Made by a program: the position numbers and the translations under genes. Below the pieces are notes generated by a model. That model had not been told where the DNA came from, did not search any database, and saw only the letters and a list, made by a program, of their open reading frames with translations. This document shows, piece by piece, positions 6,340 to 9,210 of a stretch of DNA of 9,210 bases. Every line of letters starts with the position of its first letter. Within the stretch, counting starts at the first letter, position 1. Source of the stretch: Euryarchaeota archaeon UBA105 (GTDB taxonomy: Archaea; Thermoplasmatota; Poseidoniia; Poseidoniales; Thalassarchaeaceae); contig DALV01000081.1 of NCBI GenBank assembly GCA_002496905.1, positions 9,567-18,776 of the forward strand. Reading direction: 5' to 3'.

Positions 6340-7392
6340 ATGCGTGTAGAACACGATGTGAAGCTCACTTTTGATGATGTATTGATTAGACCTAAGCGCA
6401 GTACGCTGGTTTCACGGTCGGACGTCACTCTAGTCCGCGAATTTAAATTTCGTCACTCCGATACTACGTGGACCGGCGTACCAATTGTTTCTGCAAATAT
6501 GGATACCACAGGGCTATTCAGCGTGGCTGCAGAATTACAAAAGCACCAAATGATAACTTGTATGCAAAAATTCTACTCAACTAGAGATTATGCAGAAGCT
6601 TGGAATGATGGGGTTGATCCAGAATATGTTGCCGTTACCTGTGGCTCTACCGATAATTCGTTCGATTTACTAAAGCGCAAGATGGATACTAATTCAGGTA
6701 CCAAATTGATTTGTATCGATGTTGCAAATGGTTATCGAGAGGTGTTTTTGGATTTCGTAAAGAGAGTCAGGAACGAATTCCCCTCCTCAATAATTATCGC
6801 CGGTAATGTCGCAACCAGAGAAATGACTGAAGCGTTAATTCTAGCCGGTGCAGACATTGTCAAAGTTGGAATCGGACCTGGTTCGGTATGTACAACTCGA
6901 AAGGTAGCAGGTGTCGGTTATCCTCAACTTTCAGCAATTGCAGAATGTGCAGATGCCGCACATGGATTGGCTGGACACGTTATGGCTGATGGAGGTTGTT
7001 CCAGTCCTGGTGATGTAGCCAAAGCCTTTGCAGCCGGAGCCGACTTCGTAATGCTAGGTGGGATGTTTGCTGGGCATGATGAATCGGGTGGAGAACTCGT
7101 CACAGGAGATAATGGGAAACAATACAAGTCATTCTACGGAATGTCTAGTGCCAAGGCTATGGAAACTCACTATGGGGAAGTTGCAAAACATCGGGCGCCA
7201 GAAGGTAAAGAAGTTCGAGTCCCTTACCGAGGGGCTTTGGAAATTACAGTTCAGGCAATTCTTGGAGGGGTTCGATCTGCATGCTCATACGTAGGGGCTA
7301 GGCGAATCAAGGATTTGCCAAAATGTACTACATTCATTCGAGTAACTCAAACTACAAATGAAGTTTACCAGAGATTCAATGTTGAGGAATAA
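6340..7392 (+). CDS. guaC: GMP reductase
   Basis: Reduces GMP to IMP with NADPH and release of ammonia, returning guanine nucleotides to the shared purine pool. The 350-aa protein is colinear from end to end with E. coli GuaC as I recall it, starting at the shared MRVEHDVKL-type N-terminus. That is why I place the start at 6340 rather than the in-frame ATG at 6310. Visible features: an N-terminal FDDVLIRPKRSTL segment, SANMDT at 51-56, CIDVANGY at 125-132, and the catalytic loop GIGPGSVCTTR at 177-187 with Cys184 and Thr186. Further on are phosphate-binding MADGGC at 215-220 and MLGGM at 238-242, FYGMSS at 265-270, and the APEGK flap at 286-290 with catalytic Glu288. There are no CBS domains, which separates it from the related IMP dehydrogenase. 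The close match to the bacterial/eukaryotic enzyme suggests gene transfer. Confidence 0.95.
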   Translation: MRVEHDVKLTFDDVLIRPKRSTLVSRSDVTLVREFKFRHSDTTWTGVPIVSANMDTTGLFSVAAELQKHQMITCMQKFYSTRDYAEAWNDGVDPEYVAVTCGSTDNSFDLLKRKMDTNSGTKLICIDVANGYREVFLDFVKRVRNEFPSSIIIAGNVATREMTEALILAGADIVKVGIGPGSVCTTRKVAGVGYPQLSAIAECADAAHGLAGHVMADGGCSSPGDVAKAFAAGADFVMLGGMFAGHDESGGELVTGDNGKQYKSFYGMSSAKAMETHYGEVAKHRAPEGKEVRVPYRGALEITVQAILGGVRSACSYVGARRIKDLPKCTTFIRVTQTTNEVYQRFNVEE

Positions 7393-7394
7393 TC

Positions 7395-7404
7395 AATATT
7401 TCAT
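7395..7404 (+). promoter_or_regulatory. Weak candidate TATA region before the TauE/SafE gene
   Basis: AT-rich AATATTTCAT in the 60-base gap after guaC. The spacing allows a transcript start about 25-30 bases before the GTG at 7453. Read-through from guaC is equally possible. Confidence 0.2.
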
Positions 7405-7452
7405 AGATTCCTTTGGGCAAAAGGCTACATCCTAAATTGCTAACACACAGAT

Positions 7453-8184
7453 GTGGATGAAATCCTAGTAATCGCTGCTTTCGGCGCCTTCTTTGCTGCT
7501 GCATTAACAGTTCCAGCAGGTTTCGGGCTCTCGACTATGCTAACTCCATTCGCTCTGCTACTAATGCCACCACATGAGGCAGTAGCGGTAGTTGCAGTTG
7601 TGCATGGTGCACATAACGCTGCAAAATGCTGGAGTATGTGGGATTCTGTGGATTTAACCGCCTTCAAGCATTATGGAATTTGGTTAGTTATCGGTGCAGT
7701 AATAGGGGCAATTTTACAGAATGAGGTGCCTCAAAATCCTTTATTGGTAATAATCGGATTGTTTTTGATTATTCTACCAATTCTAACTATTTCGGAAAAA
7801 TGGACTGGATATCGTATTCCAGAAGCAAATGACCGAATCGGCGGATTTGGTTCAGGATTCATGGGTGGTTTGTCTGGTCACCAAGGGGCTCTACGTGCAA
7901 TGTTCCTCACTCGTAGACTACCTGACAAAATGGCTTATGCTGCGACTGCAAGTATTCTTGCACTATGCGTAGATCTTTCGCGAATTCCTGTTTATCTTAT
8001 CTTTAGGCCGGAGGAACTACTAGCACACTCTCAAATCACACTAGTCCTAGTCATCTCTGCTATCATTGGAGTCAGGGTTGGGAAAAGGTGGTTGAAGGCT
8101 TTGAAATCGACATGGATCCATAATGGTGTAATGATTGGAATAATCGCTAGTGGCATATTCTATATCTGGGAAGGAATGGCTTGA
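7453..8184 (+). CDS. TauE/SafE-family (DUF81) membrane protein, putative anion exporter
   Basis: A 243-aa, very hydrophobic protein with about eight membrane segments (roughly 3-20, 25-39, 42-57, 74-89, 96-113, 130-146, 160-182, 193-209, 224-240). Two similar halves, as in the TauE/SafE family, begin with Gly-rich helices: an early VPAGFGLSTML (20-30) and GFGSGFMGGLSGHQGALRAMF (131-151). Family members are linked to export of sulfite, sulfoacetate or other organic anions; the substrate here cannot be read from sequence. The start is GTG at 7453. An in-frame stop at 7441 rules out anything much further upstream, and the ATG at 7451 is in another frame and closes after five codons. It is 60 bases after guaC on the same strand, and its stop is 5 bases from the opposing archease stop. 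No sulfur-metabolism gene is nearby. Confidence 0.82.
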   Translation: MDEILVIAAFGAFFAAALTVPAGFGLSTMLTPFALLLMPPHEAVAVVAVVHGAHNAAKCWSMWDSVDLTAFKHYGIWLVIGAVIGAILQNEVPQNPLLVIIGLFLIILPILTISEKWTGYRIPEANDRIGGFGSGFMGGLSGHQGALRAMFLTRRLPDKMAYAATASILALCVDLSRIPVYLIFRPEELLAHSQITLVLVISAIIGVRVGKRWLKALKSTWIHNGVMIGIIASGIFYIWEGMA

Positions 8185-8189
8185 TTTCT

Positions 8190-8663
8190 TCAAATATCCA
8201 ATACAACTTGTGCCATCCAGCCTGGTCCTTCAAACGAAGGCACCCCCTCAACTCCATCGACAATCTCTCCCAAACCAACTTCTCTCACAACGAGGTCATG
8301 GAGAGTTACTGCCTTGACTTCAATTTCCAATTCAACGTCTCTAGATTCAACCCACAAAACTTGAGCACGGAGATATTTCTCGTCGAGCGATAATTCGGAT
8401 TCTACTAGCCATTTATCTTCGACATAAGAATTGTACAATACCTCTTCCAACCATCTGACGAGGGTGCGTTCAATATCTGCACTACCAAACGGTATACTCC
8501 ATTCAGCAACGTGACGTATGTGTCCGTCTAGATATTCTAATCCTCTATCAGAAAGTTGAATCCCCTGTAAGGCAAGGGCAGATTCCCTAAGAATACCGTT
8601 TGGACTATCTGAGAATGCCCTAAATCCAATATCTGCAGTTGTAGGCATTACCCACCAAGACAT
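8190..8663 (-). CDS. Archease (RtcB RNA-ligase cofactor, SHS2-fold)
   Basis: Archease speeds the guanylylation and turnover of the RNA ligase RtcB, which joins tRNA exons and repairs RNA. In this 157-aa protein residues 9-14 (TADIGF) carry the conserved metal-binding Asp11. A helix at 25-33 (LRESALAL) matches the family's AxxAL helix. Residues 67-80 (TLVRWLEEVLYNSY) match the L-x2-L-L-(F/Y) helix; EIEVKAVTLHDL (113-124) matches the KA(I/V)T(Y/W)H(D/E) strand; GWMAQVVLDI ends the protein with the second conserved Asp156. Oddities: the His before TAD (HTAD) is Thr8, and 15 or so extra acidic/Gly residues (about 130-147) precede the final strand. It starts at the ATG at 8663 with GGTGAG just upstream. 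RtcB itself is not in the window. Confidence 0.88.
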   Translation of the reverse strand: MSWWVMPTTADIGFRAFSDSPNGILRESALALQGIQLSDRGLEYLDGHIRHVAEWSIPFGSADIERTLVRWLEEVLYNSYVEDKWLVESELSLDEKYLRAQVLWVESRDVELEIEVKAVTLHDLVVREVGLGEIVDGVEGVPSFEGPGWMAQVVLDI

Positions 8664-8718
8664 ATTCTCACCAATGCCTCCGAGAGGGTGTTATGTGATG
8701 AAACCTAAGGGATACGAA

Positions 8719-9210
8719 CTAATCGTTCGTACACAATTCTCCTTGACTTGGGAAACTTGTAGGGTCTTTCGGATTTGTATTCCATTTATTTTCGCACTTG
8801 TTATTGTAGCCATCACCATCGGAATCAACGAACGCATCTGCGGCATCGAATGGGTCGAAATCGAAGTAAAATTCCCATCCAGACCACATTCCATCATTGT
8901 CATGATCTTGGTGGTAAACCTCAGACCCATCAGCCCATCCATCTCCGTCCGTATCAGATAATACAGGGTCGGTCTTATTTTGGAACTCTTCGTAATTTGT
9001 ATAATTCTCCAAGTCGTCATAGAAACGCCCTCCATTATCGGTAGTTGGGTCGATGTGACATTCAGCATTTTGTTGATTATCCCAACCTGGACAATACCTA
9101 TTCAGTAAATGCGTCCGATTCAAACCATCATCATCGAAATCTTCGGAGCCGTCATCAATACCATCTAAATCGGAATCCGGCATTCTCGGATCCATTGGCC
9201 CTCTTGCACC
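8719..9210 (-). CDS. Secreted calcium-binding repeat protein (thrombospondin type 3-like), C-terminal part only
   Basis: The frame is open to the window edge, so the 5' end is missing; 163 residues and the stop are visible. It contains four DxDxDG-like acidic calcium loops: DSDLDGIDDGSED, DTDGDGWADGSEV, DHDNDGMWSGWEF and DSDGDGYNNKCEN. Such loops recur in thrombospondin type 3 repeats and related surface proteins. Two Cys pairs (CPGWDNQQNAEC; one Cys in KCEN and one in LCTND at the end) could form disulfides, fitting an extracellular site. Low Lys and high Asp, Asn, Trp and Tyr also fit a secreted protein. No C-terminal membrane anchor or sorting signal is visible; the protein simply ends at GELCTND. 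The signal peptide, and any catalytic or adhesive domain, would lie in the missing part. It is 55 bases upstream of archease on the same strand. Confidence 0.85.
   Translation of the reverse strand, partial: GARGPMDPRMPDSDLDGIDDGSEDFDDDGLNRTHLLNRYCPGWDNQQNAECHIDPTTDNGGRFYDDLENYTNYEEFQNKTDPVLSDTDGDGWADGSEVYHQDHDNDGMWSGWEFYFDFDPFDAADAFVDSDGDGYNNKCENKWNTNPKDPTSFPSQGELCTND

Noticed and set aside
6340..7392. IMP dehydrogenase
   Set aside because: It has no CBS domains, and the FYGMSS and APEGK segments and the N-terminus follow GMP reductase.
7451..7468. ATG at 7451 as start of the transporter
   Set aside because: It is in a different frame and meets a stop after five codons; the GTG at 7453 reads into the membrane protein.
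8674..8961. 95-codon plus-strand frame with a hydrophobic stretch
   Set aside because: It is antisense to the calcium-repeat protein; its hydrophobic residues are the complement of Asp/Asn-rich codons.
8691..9068. 125-codon minus-strand frame
   Set aside because: It is a frame-shifted shadow of the calcium-repeat gene; the DxDxDG loops are only in the other frame.
1..9210. CRISPR array, insertion sequence, integrase or defence island
   Set aside because: No regularly spaced repeats, transposase or recombinase motifs, or known defence proteins were seen on either strand.

Overview
The window looks like chromosomal DNA of an uncultured euryarchaeon. Marine Group II (Poseidoniales) or a close relative is my best inference. 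The archaeal assignment rests on four things: a digeranylgeranylglyceryl-phosphate-type UbiA prenyltransferase (ether-lipid synthesis), archease, a GPN-loop GTPase, and a tRNA-Glu of archaeal form. The narrower placement rests on style only: moderately AT-rich compact DNA, secreted proteins with DxDxDG calcium repeats, and acidic proteins carrying PPPPPPG tracts. No marker gene here fixes the lineage. I see no insertion sequence, integrase, CRISPR array or other mobile element.

Layout from left to right. (1) Minus strand, 3-2681: an 892-residue acidic protein of unknown function with a polyproline N-terminus, Ig-like/DUF11-type beta domains and a C-terminal zinc ribbon. (2) Plus strand, 2808-4590: a GPN-loop GTPase and ornithine carbamoyltransferase, overlapping by 14 bases, so a two-gene operon. 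It diverges from gene 1 across a 126-base shared upstream region. (3) Minus strand, 4591-6051: the UbiA lipid enzyme, preceded by a small winged-helix protein and a 91-residue unknown protein. The last two are coupled by a TGATG stop/start overlap. (4) Plus strand, 6182-8184: tRNA-Glu(CTC), GMP reductase and a TauE/SafE-type membrane protein. (5) Minus strand, 8190-9210: archease and the C-terminal part of a secreted calcium-repeat protein cut by the window edge.

Most of this is housekeeping: arginine synthesis (OTC), ether-lipid synthesis (UbiA), purine interconversion (GMP reductase), translation (tRNA) and RNA ligation support (archease). The pieces with no ready explanation are the large polyproline/zinc-ribbon protein, the two small proteins translated upstream of the lipid prenyltransferase, and the bacterial/eukaryotic-type GMP reductase in an archaeal setting. 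Packing is tight. OTC and UbiA meet tail to tail with no spacer, their two stop codons forming a 14-bp palindrome, and the transporter and archease are only 5 bases apart. No stretch over 300 bases lacks a gene or RNA. I did not find a clearly new multi-gene system; the best candidates for something undescribed are genes 1 and the small-protein pair.
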